Below are positions 33,736-42,599 of a DNA stretch of 64,000 nt, piece by piece. The translations under genes and the position numbers were made by a program. Each line of letters begins with the position of its first letter. Positions within the stretch are counted from its first letter, which is position 1. A model generated the notes under the pieces. The model was not told the DNA's origin. It searched no databases and saw only the letters and a program-made list of their open reading frames with translations. This DNA is from Geobacteraceae bacterium (GTDB lineage: Bacteria; Desulfobacterota; Desulfuromonadia; Geobacterales; Pseudopelobacteraceae), in contig JANXYR010000082.1 of the NCBI GenBank assembly GCA_025355965.1, forward strand, positions 1 to 64,000, written 5' to 3'.

Positions 33736-35639
33736 TTGCCGGAAATCTCTTTTTGAACGTCGACCGGTTCGCTCTTCTTTGCCGATTCACCAAACGACTG
33801 GCGCTGGCTTCGAGTCATTTCCGCCAGATCAGCACCATCCTTTACTATGTGTGGCGTCAGCAAGATCATCAGGTTGGTTTTCTTACGCGTTTTTGATTTC
33901 GACTTGAAGAGCCAACCAAGCAACGGAATATCTCCCAGCAGCGGGACCTTGCTGATAGTTTCCTCTTCGGTGTCCTGGATCAGTCCACCTATAGCAACAG
34001 TCTCTTTGTCTTTTACAACAACGCTGGTCTTGGCCGAACGCTTGGTTGTGATCAGGTCGATCGCCTGCCCTTTGCTATCCTTTACAGCCGAAATTTCCTG
34101 GTTGATGTCCATGCGGATATAATCACCTTCGCTGATCTGAGGTTTGATTTTAAGATTTATGCCTATATCCTTCCGCTCAACTGATGTCGTGGTCCCGATA
34201 GTGCTCTGTGTTGCCGACCCCTGGAATGGCACGTTTTCACCAACGTTAATTTCAGCCTCTTTGTTGTCGGATGTCAAAATATTGGGGGTAGATAGAATAT
34301 TCAACAGACCCTTTTTATCGAGCGCCTTGAGCACAGCCGTTAAATTGAGCGGACTGGCGGTGATGCTGGGGGATAAAGAGCCACCTGAAGCAATAACACT
34401 ACCGATAGCACCGAGTGTCCCAAGAGGATCGTACAAACCGGCAATAGTAAGATTGCTATTCGGCGTCCCCCCGCCTATCGCCCCGATCTGCACCCCGATT
34501 TCGTTCGATTTGTCGAGTGAAACCTCGGCAATCAGCACCTGTACAAACACCTGTTTGCTGCGGCGGTCGAGCTTTTTAATGACCTGGACAAGATTGGCAT
34601 AATCGTTGGGAGAGGCCATTATGACGAGAGAATTGGAAGCTTTGTCAGGAGTAATGGTTACTTTGCCGCTTTCAAACGCAGATGTCTGAGGTGCACCGGC
34701 AGCCGGCTGGCCAGTCGCTTGGGCAGAGATCCCTTTTACAACTCCGTCCAGGACTTTTGCCATCTCGCCTGCGTCAGTGTTTTCGAGATAATAAACGTTG
34801 ACCTTGCTGCTTGCTTCAGGCGGGGTGACATCCAGTTTTTCGACGAGTTCGCGTATCGCTTTCTTGGTTGTTTCGTTACCAAAAATCAGCAGGGCATTCA
34901 GACGCTGATCCGCCAGAACGCTTGTCGTACTACCCCCGCCGGTAGCAGCGGTCGGCGCAGCAGTTTTAACATCAGAACCAGTCAGCCATTGCTTAACGGT
35001 GGTCGCAACACTTTCGGCCGAAGCATTCTTTAGATAGATGATCTCAAGCCCTTCACGGGTGCGCTCAGTATCGATTGTCTGCAGAATTCCGTGCAGCTTG
35101 CGAATGTTGATGGACGAATCAACCATCAGGAGCAGATTACCGGGACCAAAAGCGGAGAGGTGCCCATCCTTGGAAATCATCGGCTGCAGAAAAGTCACCG
35201 CTTCCTGGGCAGTGATATATTCGAGCTTGGTTACCTGGGCAACATAACTCTCGTTAACCGGAGCCTGTTCCCCCTGTGGCAACAGCTTGAAACCGGATTG
35301 CTTGGCAGATGCTGATGGGACTATTTTGGCAACCTTGCCGCTCTGCACTACAGTAAAACCCTTCAGCTCCAGCACGGAGGTAAAAACGTTATACGCTTCT
35401 TCAGTGGAGAGCTTGCTGGGGGAGTAAACCGATATCTTCCCCTTGACGCGATCATCAAGGATAAAGTTTTTGCCGGTCAGGTCACTAATGAACTTCACCA
35501 TGGTGGATATATCCACTTCATTGAAGTTCAGTACTACCCCTTTGCTGCCGGCTGCCAAAGCCGCGGTCGCAAATAGCACTCCCATAAGAATAATGCTACA
35601 AAGTGTCTGTCGTAAATATCGTATCAAGTATGCCTCCAT
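33732..35639 (-). CDS. gspD: type II secretion outer-membrane secretin GspD
   Basis: 635 residues with a signal peptide (LCSIILMGVLFATAALAAG). Then N0 (VLNFNEVDISTMVKFISDLT, cited in part) and N1-N3 domains (e.g. LDVTPPEASSKVNVYYLENT), and the secretin core from about 400, including VGENVPFQGSATQ and the C-terminal VPLLGDIPLLGWLFKSKSK signature. It forms the outer-membrane exit channel. A long Ala/Thr/Gly loop lies at about 225-240. Confidence 0.96.
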   Translation of the reverse strand: MEAYLIRYLRQTLCSIILMGVLFATAALAAGSKGVVLNFNEVDISTMVKFISDLTGKNFILDDRVKGKISVYSPSKLSTEEAYNVFTSVLELKGFTVVQSGKVAKIVPSASAKQSGFKLLPQGEQAPVNESYVAQVTKLEYITAQEAVTFLQPMISKDGHLSAFGPGNLLLMVDSSINIRKLHGILQTIDTERTREGLEIIYLKNASAESVATTVKQWLTGSDVKTAAPTAATGGGSTTSVLADQRLNALLIFGNETTKKAIRELVEKLDVTPPEASSKVNVYYLENTDAGEMAKVLDGVVKGISAQATGQPAAGAPQTSAFESGKVTITPDKASNSLVIMASPNDYANLVQVIKKLDRRSKQVFVQVLIAEVSLDKSNEIGVQIGAIGGGTPNSNLTIAGLYDPLGTLGAIGSVIASGGSLSPSITASPLNLTAVLKALDKKGLLNILSTPNILTSDNKEAEINVGENVPFQGSATQSTIGTTTSVERKDIGINLKIKPQISEGDYIRMDINQEISAVKDSKGQAIDLITTKRSAKTSVVVKDKETVAIGGLIQDTEEETISKVPLLGDIPLLGWLFKSKSKTRKKTNLMILLTPHIVKDGADLAEMTRSQRQSFGESAKKSEPVDVQKEISGK

Positions 35640-35684
35640 GTTACTGCTTCCCGTCCCCTGAGAGGAGTCGAAGGGAGGGGGAAG

Positions 35685-36566
35685 TTATCTTATATCGTAA
35701 TTGAAAGTCTGCGGCTGTCCATCACGTATAATGTCGAGCTTCAACCGGCTCTGCCCCTTAAGGGCGATGAATGACTGCAGCGCCTTATCCGGGGAATCCA
35801 TTGGAAAATCATTCAACCGCAACAATACGTCGCCGTTTTTAATGCCTATCATAGCAAAAAGCCCGCTTGGCTTGACCTCTGAGGCCCTGAATCCTTCAAC
35901 CTTGCCATCCTTCTGACTAGGGAGAAGACGGGCGTCACTCATCGCCTGAGCCGGATTATCCAGTGTAGCGTTCAGAGCTCGCTGATCGATGACATAACTG
36001 CCAGCTCCCGTGTTGGCAACCGCTGTGACCTTATTAGCTGCTCCGGTTGTTACCGGGTTGGTCTGTGGCGATGCAGGCGGCGTCATGGGGGTCAGCAGTT
36101 CGACTTTTTTATTATTGATGACTATGAAGGCTCTCTCCTTGCCAACTTCAGCCAGACGTCCGGCATCAAAGACCATATCTCCCAGCCTGAAAACACGTTC
36201 TTCCTGCTTGGTTGTATGTCGAACCAGAGCAAATGTTTCCCGGAATGATCCGACAGCGGTGCCAAGCAGCAGAAGTTCAGTCGGGGCAGTCACCGGTGCA
36301 ACCTGTGCCGATGCCGAAGCATTTGTGATCGGTGTAAGTTGCCCTAAAGTCGCCTTGCCGAACAGGCCGCTAGTCAGGATCGGGGCATAGAAGGAAAGAT
36401 CTTCAGTACGCGACGGGGTAGATGCAGAAATGTTCGATGCAGCACCACTTTTAGGGAGAAACGCTTTCCCGAGTCGGGCTGACAGCCGCTCGGTAAAAAT
36501 CCCGGCCAGCAGGGCAATAATGAAGATTCCGAGAAGAATATTTATGATGTTAACGGCACGAAACAT
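35685..36566 (-). CDS. gspC: type II secretion protein GspC
   Basis: 293 residues. A single N-terminal membrane helix (INILLGIFIIALLAGIF), a linker, the HR domain with LLLLGTAVGSFRETFALVRH and a C-terminal PDZ domain (GLFAMIGIKNGDVLLRLNDF, then MDSPDKALQSFIALKG). GspC links the inner-membrane platform to GspD. The start overlaps the dapF stop by 1 nt, tying secretion genes to the dapF promoter. Confidence 0.92.
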   Translation of the reverse strand: MFRAVNIINILLGIFIIALLAGIFTERLSARLGKAFLPKSGAASNISASTPSRTEDLSFYAPILTSGLFGKATLGQLTPITNASASAQVAPVTAPTELLLLGTAVGSFRETFALVRHTTKQEERVFRLGDMVFDAGRLAEVGKERAFIVINNKKVELLTPMTPPASPQTNPVTTGAANKVTAVANTGAGSYVIDQRALNATLDNPAQAMSDARLLPSQKDGKVEGFRASEVKPSGLFAMIGIKNGDVLLRLNDFPMDSPDKALQSFIALKGQSRLKLDIIRDGQPQTFNYDIR

Positions 36567-37402
36567 TACAGTATGATTTCTCCGCTGAATACCTCTACCG
36601 CCGGGCCGGTCATGTAAATGTTGCCGTCTTCAGCCCATTCCATTTCAAGGTCGCCGCCGGACAGATGATTGAGGATCTTTTTCTCCGTCAGCCCATTCAA
36701 TACACAGGCCGCTGTGACAGCACTGGAACCGGTGCCGCAGGCCAGGGTCTCACCGGCGCCCCTCTCCCAGGTACGCTGACGAATTTCCGTCCGTGAAATA
36801 ATCTGGATAAACTCTACGTTGGTACGACGCGGAAACATCTCGTTATTTTCAATCAAAGGGCCATAGGTTGTGACAGGAAAATTGGCAACGTCATCGACAA
36901 AGATAACACAGTGCGGATTACCCATTGAAGCACAGGTAATTTTAAAGGTGCGATCCAGAACCGTCAGCTCTTCAGCGACCACTTTTGCGGAAGGATCGCC
37001 AGTCATCGGGATTTCGGCACGCGTCAAGCGTGGCGGCCCCATATTTACCCTGACTTTTGCGATTTTACCGTCTGTGCCGTGAACCAGCTGCAGTGTCAGG
37101 ATACCGGCACCGGTCTCGGCAGTAATTTCCGTTTTTGTTACAATACCATGATCGTAAGCATATTTGGCTACACAACGGATGCCGTTGCCGCACATCTCCG
37201 ACTCGGAACCATCGGAGTTGAACATCCGCATCCTTACATCAGCAACATCCGACGGCATAATCAGAATCAATCCATCCGAACCGATCCCAAAATTGCGGTT
37301 TGAAACCTGTATGGCGGTCTGCTGTGGGTTACCCACCGTCTCCTCAAAACAGTTGACATAGACATAATCATTTCCGGCACCCTGCATCTTTGTAAATTTC
37401 AT
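36566..37402 (-). CDS. dapF: diaminopimelate epimerase
   Basis: 278 residues, DapF family. Catalytic cysteines appear in [10 protein letters not shown] (first) and [11 protein letters not shown] (second), with the expected substrate loops [12 protein letters not shown] and RERGAGE-type ERGAGETL. It makes meso-diaminopimelate for lysine and peptidoglycan. AAGGGGAT precedes the ATG. First gene of the long minus-strand run toward the phosphohexomutase gene. Confidence 0.97.
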   Translation of the reverse strand: MKFTKMQGAGNDYVYVNCFEETVGNPQQTAIQVSNRNFGIGSDGLILIMPSDVADVRMRMFNSDGSESEMCGNGIRCVAKYAYDHGIVTKTEITAETGAGILTLQLVHGTDGKIAKVRVNMGPPRLTRAEIPMTGDPSAKVVAEELTVLDRTFKITCASMGNPHCVIFVDDVANFPVTTYGPLIENNEMFPRRTNVEFIQIISRTEIRQRTWERGAGETLACGTGSSAVTAACVLNGLTEKKILNHLSGGDLEMEWAEDGNIYMTGPAVEVFSGEIIL

Positions 37403-37438
37403 CGTGCGTAATCCCCTTGCTGGTTAAAATAGTCCAGT

Positions 37439-37467
37439 AATATAGCAAAAATAGAGCATGGCAACAA
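37439..37467 (-). promoter_or_regulatory. sigma-70-type promoter of dapF-gsp operon
   Basis: Minus strand TTGTTG, 17 bp, TATATT, with transcription expected to begin about 30 nt before the dapF ATG. Divergent from the promoter at 37505. Confidence 0.5.
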
Positions 37468-37504
37468 GTAGTTTAATCTTCCTTTCCCCGTGGAAACAGC
37501 GCGA

Positions 37505-37533
37505 TTGCCAAGTCATTGCCTAGCGGTTATACT
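37505..37533 (+). promoter_or_regulatory. sigma-70-type promoter of carbonic anhydrase gene
   Basis: TTGCCA (37505-37510), 17 bp, TATACT (37528-37533); leader of about 33 nt to the ATG at 37573, with TTGAGGG as ribosome binding site. Confidence 0.55.
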
Positions 37534-37572
37534 CTGATCCGCTGCAACCATTTCTTTTGAGGGAATTCTATC

Positions 37573-38127
37573 ATGATCAAACCTTTTCAGGGTATCCACC
37601 CCACCATCGCCCCGACCGCCTTTATCGCCGAAACCGCTGTCATCATAGGCGATGTTGAGATCGGGGAGCAAGCCAGTGTCTGGTACAACTGCGTGGTTCG
37701 CGGTGACGTCAACCATATCCGCATCGGCGCCCGCAGCAATGTGCAGGATCTTTCCATGCTGCATGTCACCCACAAAAAACATGCCGACGACCCCGGTGCG
37801 CCGCTGATCATCGGTGATGATGTTACTATCGGCCATTCTGTCACCCTGCACGGCTGCACCCTTCAAAGCGGCTGTTTCATCGGGATGCAGGCCATGGTGA
37901 TGGATCATGCCGTCGTCGGTGAAGGTGCACTGATAGGGGCTCGGGCGCTAGTAACTGAAGGTACAATAATACCACCCAACACCCTTTGGGTCGGGGCACC
38001 GGCCAAATATAAACGCGACCTGACCCAGGATGAAGTGGCATGGCTGAAGAAATCACCCGGCAACTATATAAAATACTCGTTGCAGTATATAAACGACGAA
38101 CAGGAAGAGTCAGCGACAACTCCATGA
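37573..38127 (+). CDS. gamma carbonic anhydrase family protein
   Basis: 184 residues forming a left-handed beta-helix from hexapeptide repeats (e.g. IGDVEIGEQASVWYNCVVRG, IGDDVTIGHSVTLHGCTL). The metal-binding His residues are found in SMLHVTH, GHSVTLHG contexts, as in Methanosarcina Cam relatives and YrdA. Activity as a carbonic anhydrase is common but not universal in this family. It overlaps the transporter gene by 4 nt (ATGA). Confidence 0.9.
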   Translation: MIKPFQGIHPTIAPTAFIAETAVIIGDVEIGEQASVWYNCVVRGDVNHIRIGARSNVQDLSMLHVTHKKHADDPGAPLIIGDDVTIGHSVTLHGCTLQSGCFIGMQAMVMDHAVVGEGALIGARALVTEGTIIPPNTLWVGAPAKYKRDLTQDEVAWLKKSPGNYIKYSLQYINDEQEESATTP

Positions 38128-39377
38128 ACTGGTTCTCTCACATCGGCAAACAGGCGTCACGCTTGGCATCGCTGGAACTGTTCCGCTATATCGGCCCCGG
38201 TTTCTTTGTCACGGTCGGCTTTATAGATCCCGGCAACTGGGTCACCAACGTGGCGGCAGGCTCGCAATTCGGCTACAAACTGCTCTGGGTCGTTTCACTC
38301 TCAACAATCATCCTTATAGTTGTCCAGCATAACGCAGCCCACCTCGGTATTGTTACCGGGCTATGCCTATCGGAAGCTGCATCCAAATATTTCAAACCGT
38401 GGCTGCGCGTCTTGATGCTCGGAAGTGCCATGATTGCCTGCGTTGCCACCGCTCTGGCGGAACTTCTGGGGGGGGCTATCGGCCTTAATATGCTAACCGG
38501 CCTGCCCCTTGTGGCCGGAGCTGTTTTATCGGCAGGCTTCTCCGCCTGGATGCTCTTTTCAAAAAACTATCAGCGCCTGGAAAAATGGATCATGGGCTTT
38601 GTCTCGCTGATAGGGATGGCCTTCGTCTTCGAGATCTGGCTTGCCGACGTTTCGTGGGCCCAGACTGCTGTCGGCTGGGTAACGCCAACCTTCCCACTCG
38701 GGGCCCTGACCGTCATCATGGGGGTACTGGGTGCTGTTGTCATGCCGCACAATATTTTCCTGCATTCTGAAGTCATCCAGAGCCGCCAGTGGAATGCGCA
38801 GGGGGCCGACGTCATAGAAAAACAGCTAAAATACGAGTTCCTGGACACATTGACCGGGATGGGGGCCGGTTGGGCGATTAACAGCGCCATGATCATCGTG
38901 GCCGCTGCCGTATTCTATAAAAACGGGATCGTCGTAAATGAACTGCCGCAGGTTACCGTAACACTCGAGCCGATCTTCGGCAAGGCTTCAGCCGCAGTTT
39001 TTGCGCTGGGACTTCTCTTTGCCGGCCTTTCATCGTCTGTCACCGCCGCCATGGCTGGTGGCAGTGTTTTTGCCGGCATTTTTATCGAACCGTTTGACAT
39101 CAACGACCCCCATTCCCGTATCGGCCTGGGCATTACGCTTCTTGGAGCTCTGGCGGCGATTATGCTGTTGCCTGACCCATTTAAAGGTATCCTCTGGAGC
39201 CAAATAGCCCTATCCATGCAACTCCCGCTGACCATAATCCCGTTAATACTTTTGACCTCTTCAAAAAAAGTCATGGGCGAATATGCCAACAAACCCTACG
39301 GGGCTACAGTCCTCTGGATTGTAGGGTTGATTGTTATAGGGCTGAACATTGCCCTGCTTGTTGATATGGCACGATAA
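38124..39377 (+). CDS. NRAMP-family divalent metal transporter
   Basis: The start is ATG 38124 (MNWFSHIGKQAS), overlapping the previous stop; an open extension to 38040 is the wrong-frame tail of the carbonic anhydrase gene. 417 residues with about 11 membrane helices. The metal site DPGN is in helix 1 (GFIDPGNWVTN) and MPHN in helix 6 (GAVVMPHNIFLHS), matching Mn(II)/Fe(II) proton symporters. Substrate presumed Mn or Fe. The Met of the A/MPHN site favours soft transition metals. Confidence 0.93.
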   Translation: MNWFSHIGKQASRLASLELFRYIGPGFFVTVGFIDPGNWVTNVAAGSQFGYKLLWVVSLSTIILIVVQHNAAHLGIVTGLCLSEAASKYFKPWLRVLMLGSAMIACVATALAELLGGAIGLNMLTGLPLVAGAVLSAGFSAWMLFSKNYQRLEKWIMGFVSLIGMAFVFEIWLADVSWAQTAVGWVTPTFPLGALTVIMGVLGAVVMPHNIFLHSEVIQSRQWNAQGADVIEKQLKYEFLDTLTGMGAGWAINSAMIIVAAAVFYKNGIVVNELPQVTVTLEPIFGKASAAVFALGLLFAGLSSSVTAAMAGGSVFAGIFIEPFDINDPHSRIGLGITLLGALAAIMLLPDPFKGILWSQIALSMQLPLTIIPLILLTSSKKVMGEYANKPYGATVLWIVGLIVIGLNIALLVDMAR

Positions 39378-39451
39378 CCAGCCCGAGAACCGCCTTGCCT
39401 GCTTGAGACGATTCTGTTATTTTCGTGCAAATCACAAGAAAGTTGACCGGT

Positions 39452-40210
39452 ATGAAGATCACTATTTTAGGGTGTGGCACCTCCACAGGAGTGCCGATGG
39501 TTGGCTGTAACTGTAGGGTCTGCAGCTCAGGCGACCCTCAGGACAAGCGTACACGCGCATCACTCCTGATCAGCTATAACGATCATATCGTGCTGATTGA
39601 TACATCCACCGATTTGAGAGAACAGGCGCTGCGGCAGCATATCCGGCGCATTGATGCCGTACTTTTCACTCACGCGCACGCTGACCATGTCAATGGCATT
39701 GATGACCTGCGTGGTTTTCACTTTCTCCACAAAGAGATTATCCCCTGCTTTGCGTCAAGGGCAACCCTCGAAACATTGCTTAGCGGCTTCAGTTACATTT
39801 TTAACGAGAATCAAGGTTCCGGCTACACACCATTGCTGGCTGCTCACGAGATCTCTGCCCCGTTTGAGCTGTTCGGAAAAACGGTCATTCCGATTCCACT
39901 GCTGCATGGCAAAACCTTCTCGTTTGGTTACCGTATCGGGGATTTTGCATACCTGACCGATTGCAATGCTATTCCGGAACCGTCGTTAGAGCTGCTGCAG
40001 GGGTTGGAAATAATGGTAATTGACGGATTGCGCTGGACAGAGCACCCTTTTCATTTCAATATTACGGGAGCAATTGCTGCCGCCAGACAGATAAAAGCCA
40101 CCCGCACAATTATGACCCATCTTACCCATGAAATCGCATATTCTGAAAGAAACAAGCTACCATCAGGATTTGAATTGGCGTACGACGGTATGGAGTTCAA
40201 TCTGCAGTAA
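39452..40210 (+). CDS. MBL-fold metallo-hydrolase (PhnP-like)
   Basis: The start is ATG 39452 (MKITILGCGTSTGVPM); an upstream in-frame start at 39425 lacks conservation. 252 residues. The metal motif HAHADHVNGIDDLR is present, with downstream His in LLHGKTFSFGYRIG, YLTDCNAIPE and THLTHE. The opening LGCGTSTGVP with Cys residues in CNCRVCSSGD is typical of phosphoribosyl cyclic phosphodiesterase-like enzymes. Substrate unknown. Confidence 0.88.
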   Translation: MKITILGCGTSTGVPMVGCNCRVCSSGDPQDKRTRASLLISYNDHIVLIDTSTDLREQALRQHIRRIDAVLFTHAHADHVNGIDDLRGFHFLHKEIIPCFASRATLETLLSGFSYIFNENQGSGYTPLLAAHEISAPFELFGKTVIPIPLLHGKTFSFGYRIGDFAYLTDCNAIPEPSLELLQGLEIMVIDGLRWTEHPFHFNITGAIAAARQIKATRTIMTHLTHEIAYSERNKLPSGFELAYDGMEFNLQ

Positions 40211-40239
40211 TTCCCAGTTTCCAAGTTGAGGAGAAGGTG

Positions 40240-42078
40240 ATGCACAAAGACATTCGGCTGCACGGCATGATGGGAGAGCAGACAGAGTATTTTGTCATGG
40301 TAGTCGGCAACGATGCCTACCAGCGCTATTTCTTCAACATCGTCCAGGAAGAGGATCAGCTGCGCATCTTTTCACCCGGCAACGAAATGATTATTTCACC
40401 GGAGGGGATCCGTTATCAAGGCAACGGCGGCAATTTTTGTGAATATATGTTCGGAGTGGATCAACCGGCATCCGACCTGGCCAAACCGGAAATTATCAAC
40501 CGCCTGGTTATGTACGGGGCTCACTCCAACGAAGAAGGTACGGTCCGTTTCAGTGATCGTACTTCAGGCTCTGAAACGTACGACAATATTTTTTTTGAAG
40601 GAAATGCTGTCTGTAACTATTTTATTTTTGTCCACTCCAATCTGTTGTCGCGCAAGCTGAAAAGCCAGCAGGAAGAGCTGGTCAAACGGCTCGGCAAGAG
40701 TATCAAGCGCTCTGAGGCCGTGGGGGACGAGCGTGACGATGCTCTTATTTCCGAACTGTACCCGTTATTGGGCGATGACTCCTCCCAGCTGTTTTTGGTC
40801 AAGTTAATCCATCGCCATCATCGTGAATACCGTGATCTGTTTCGAAGTTTCTATTTCAAGAACAAAAAAATATCTGACGAAGATTACGTTCGCCTGGTTA
40901 CTGTCGCTACGACCTATAAAATTGATCGTTATCAGCAGGAACGCATCAGAATAGATGCCATGTACCGCAGTCCGGCAAACAAACGGATTGTAGACGAATA
41001 CCGAAACATCCTTCTGACATGCAATGCCAAGGGAGAAATCAACAACCTCGACAATGCCCGCCTGACGCGCCTGAAAACGTTGTCAGTCCGCAACAAAATT
41101 CCGGGGGCTCTGTTTTATACTCTGGATGAGATGCTAAAAAAGGGGCGTAATCTTAAAAATGATCAGGAGCCTGACTATATCGCTGCCACCCGCGAAATAT
41201 TGGAAGGGATATTTTTTCGGGAGATCGAGATTGAAAGCCGTATTGATCGGGCTGATATGCTCAAGCTGATCCAGGGCAAGAAAAGGGCGATGGAAAACAG
41301 GGATCATTCCTACGACCAGCTAATGTTGGATGCCAGCAAGGAGTGTGATGAAAAGATCAGGGATGGCGCCGATTCATCTCTACTTGACGGCTTCTCCTAT
41401 GTAATCACCTATCTGGATCGTTTTGACACTGTTTCCAACCTTGTCAGCCAGCTGGCTTTCATGGAAAACGTCAAGATCAACGAAGAGATGCTGCGCGGGC
41501 TGCTGGAGCATAAGGCCGCCTTTGACAATCTGCATGATGACTGCTTTCATGAGCTTTTTATACGGGAGCTGTTTGCTAATGCTTATCTTGGAAGTTTTGG
41601 TCGTCGCAAGGTTAAAACCCTCATGGAAGGCCTGATAGCGATTGAGACGCGGTGGTCAACGATCGAAGATCTGCACTTCAAATTGACCAAAATTGATCAG
41701 GAGGAGCGCATTTTAATTGTCCTTCTGGAGCATGTTCGCGATCGAATCCGTAATTTTTACTCCAAGTTCACCACAAAGGCTGATCAGGAAGCATTGCGCC
41801 GGGAAGTTGTCGAGGAACTAAAAACAAAGAAGCTCCTTAGCGCCGATATCCCGGATCATCTCTTTAACGAAACCATCTTTACTATCAAGAAAGAGGCCAT
41901 GTATCTGCATTCGCTATTGCCACAGATCATAGCGGAACGTAACGTCGGATTGAGAGAAGATTTTCTTGAAAACTCAGGTCTTGACCGGTTTTATGTTGAA
42001 GAACTGGAACGAGAGTATTACGAAAAAAACGGTCTGAACATAGCAGGATTGTACGAGATCAGAAAAGGGCTAAGCTGA
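40240..42078 (+). CDS. TIGR04442-like conserved protein, 612 aa
   Basis: Starts at ATG 40240 with GAGGAGAAGGTG upstream; the preceding GTG at 40237 is a less likely start. No signal peptide or membrane segment. N-terminal 120 residues are beta-rich with conserved VGNDAYQRYFFNIVQEEDQL; the remainder is mainly helical with charged heptads. I recall this as the TIGR04442 family of Deltaproteobacteria, function unknown. Position next to flgM and a sigma-54 activator suggests a motility or signalling context, but this is only proximity. Confidence 0.7.
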   Translation: MHKDIRLHGMMGEQTEYFVMVVGNDAYQRYFFNIVQEEDQLRIFSPGNEMIISPEGIRYQGNGGNFCEYMFGVDQPASDLAKPEIINRLVMYGAHSNEEGTVRFSDRTSGSETYDNIFFEGNAVCNYFIFVHSNLLSRKLKSQQEELVKRLGKSIKRSEAVGDERDDALISELYPLLGDDSSQLFLVKLIHRHHREYRDLFRSFYFKNKKISDEDYVRLVTVATTYKIDRYQQERIRIDAMYRSPANKRIVDEYRNILLTCNAKGEINNLDNARLTRLKTLSVRNKIPGALFYTLDEMLKKGRNLKNDQEPDYIAATREILEGIFFREIEIESRIDRADMLKLIQGKKRAMENRDHSYDQLMLDASKECDEKIRDGADSSLLDGFSYVITYLDRFDTVSNLVSQLAFMENVKINEEMLRGLLEHKAAFDNLHDDCFHELFIRELFANAYLGSFGRRKVKTLMEGLIAIETRWSTIEDLHFKLTKIDQEERILIVLLEHVRDRIRNFYSKFTTKADQEALRREVVEELKTKKLLSADIPDHLFNETIFTIKKEAMYLHSLLPQIIAERNVGLREDFLENSGLDRFYVEELEREYYEKNGLNIAGLYEIRKGLS

Positions 42079-42120
42079 GTTTTGGCTGCTCTACTGCGTC
42101 CGAATTGGATATAAACGTAC

Positions 42121-42148
42121 TAAAGTTTCATATAGTTTATACCGATGT
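42121..42148 (+). promoter_or_regulatory. sigma-28 (FliA)-like promoter of flgM
   Basis: TAAAGTTT at 42121-42128 is an exact -35 match to the sigma-28 consensus, and ACCGATGT at 42141-42148 fits GCCGATAA at the core CCGAT. The spacer is 12 rather than 11. It lies 44 nt before the flgM ATG. Confidence 0.6.
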
Positions 42149-42192
42149 ACATACCACTACCTAAGTAACAGAAGAGTTTTGCGGAGTTTGTT

Positions 42193-42462
42193 ATGAAAAT
42201 AGATGATCGTGTTTCAAATTACATGGCATTATTAAACAGTGAAGCGGTCAAGCCTGCTGTTCAATCAGGGGGCGCATTAGGATCACGCGCAACTGCCCCA
42301 TCCGCCGTTGAAGTTGACCTTTCTTCGGCAGCCGTTCAGCTGGCAGAAGATGAGGCCCGACGCGAGAGGCTGAATGTTATACGGCAGCAGCTGGCAGAAG
42401 GTTCCTATAATATCAGCGGTAAAGATGTTGCCGATAAAATGTTAAACATACTCAAAGGATAA
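42193..42462 (+). CDS. flgM: anti-sigma-28 factor FlgM
   Basis: 89 residues. The C-terminal half has VDLSSAAVQLAEDEARRERL, NVIRQQLAEGSYNISGKDVA and DKMLNILKG, the FlgM helices that hold FliA. The N-terminus is disordered, as in all FlgMs, which lets it pass through the export apparatus. GCGGAG precedes the ATG. The sigma-28-like promoter fits the usual feedback loop. Confidence 0.9.
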   Translation: MKIDDRVSNYMALLNSEAVKPAVQSGGALGSRATAPSAVEVDLSSAAVQLAEDEARRERLNVIRQQLAEGSYNISGKDVADKMLNILKG

Positions 42463-42517
42463 CATGGCGGTCGGCCATCATTTAAACTTCAAATCCTGAT
42501 ACAGCTCCATTTCCTCC

Positions 42518-42546
42518 TTGACCAAGCATACCTCTCGCGCTACATT
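42518..42546 (+). promoter_or_regulatory. putative sigma-70 promoter of the GAF/AAA+ regulator
   Basis: TTGACC (42518-42523), 17 bp, TACATT (42541-42546). A TATAAT at 42556-42561 is an alternative -10 without an equally good -35. Confidence 0.4.
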
Positions 42547-42599
42547 CCTGCTGTGTATAATTTATACTCATACGTGTAAATCAACTACAGGCAGGAGAT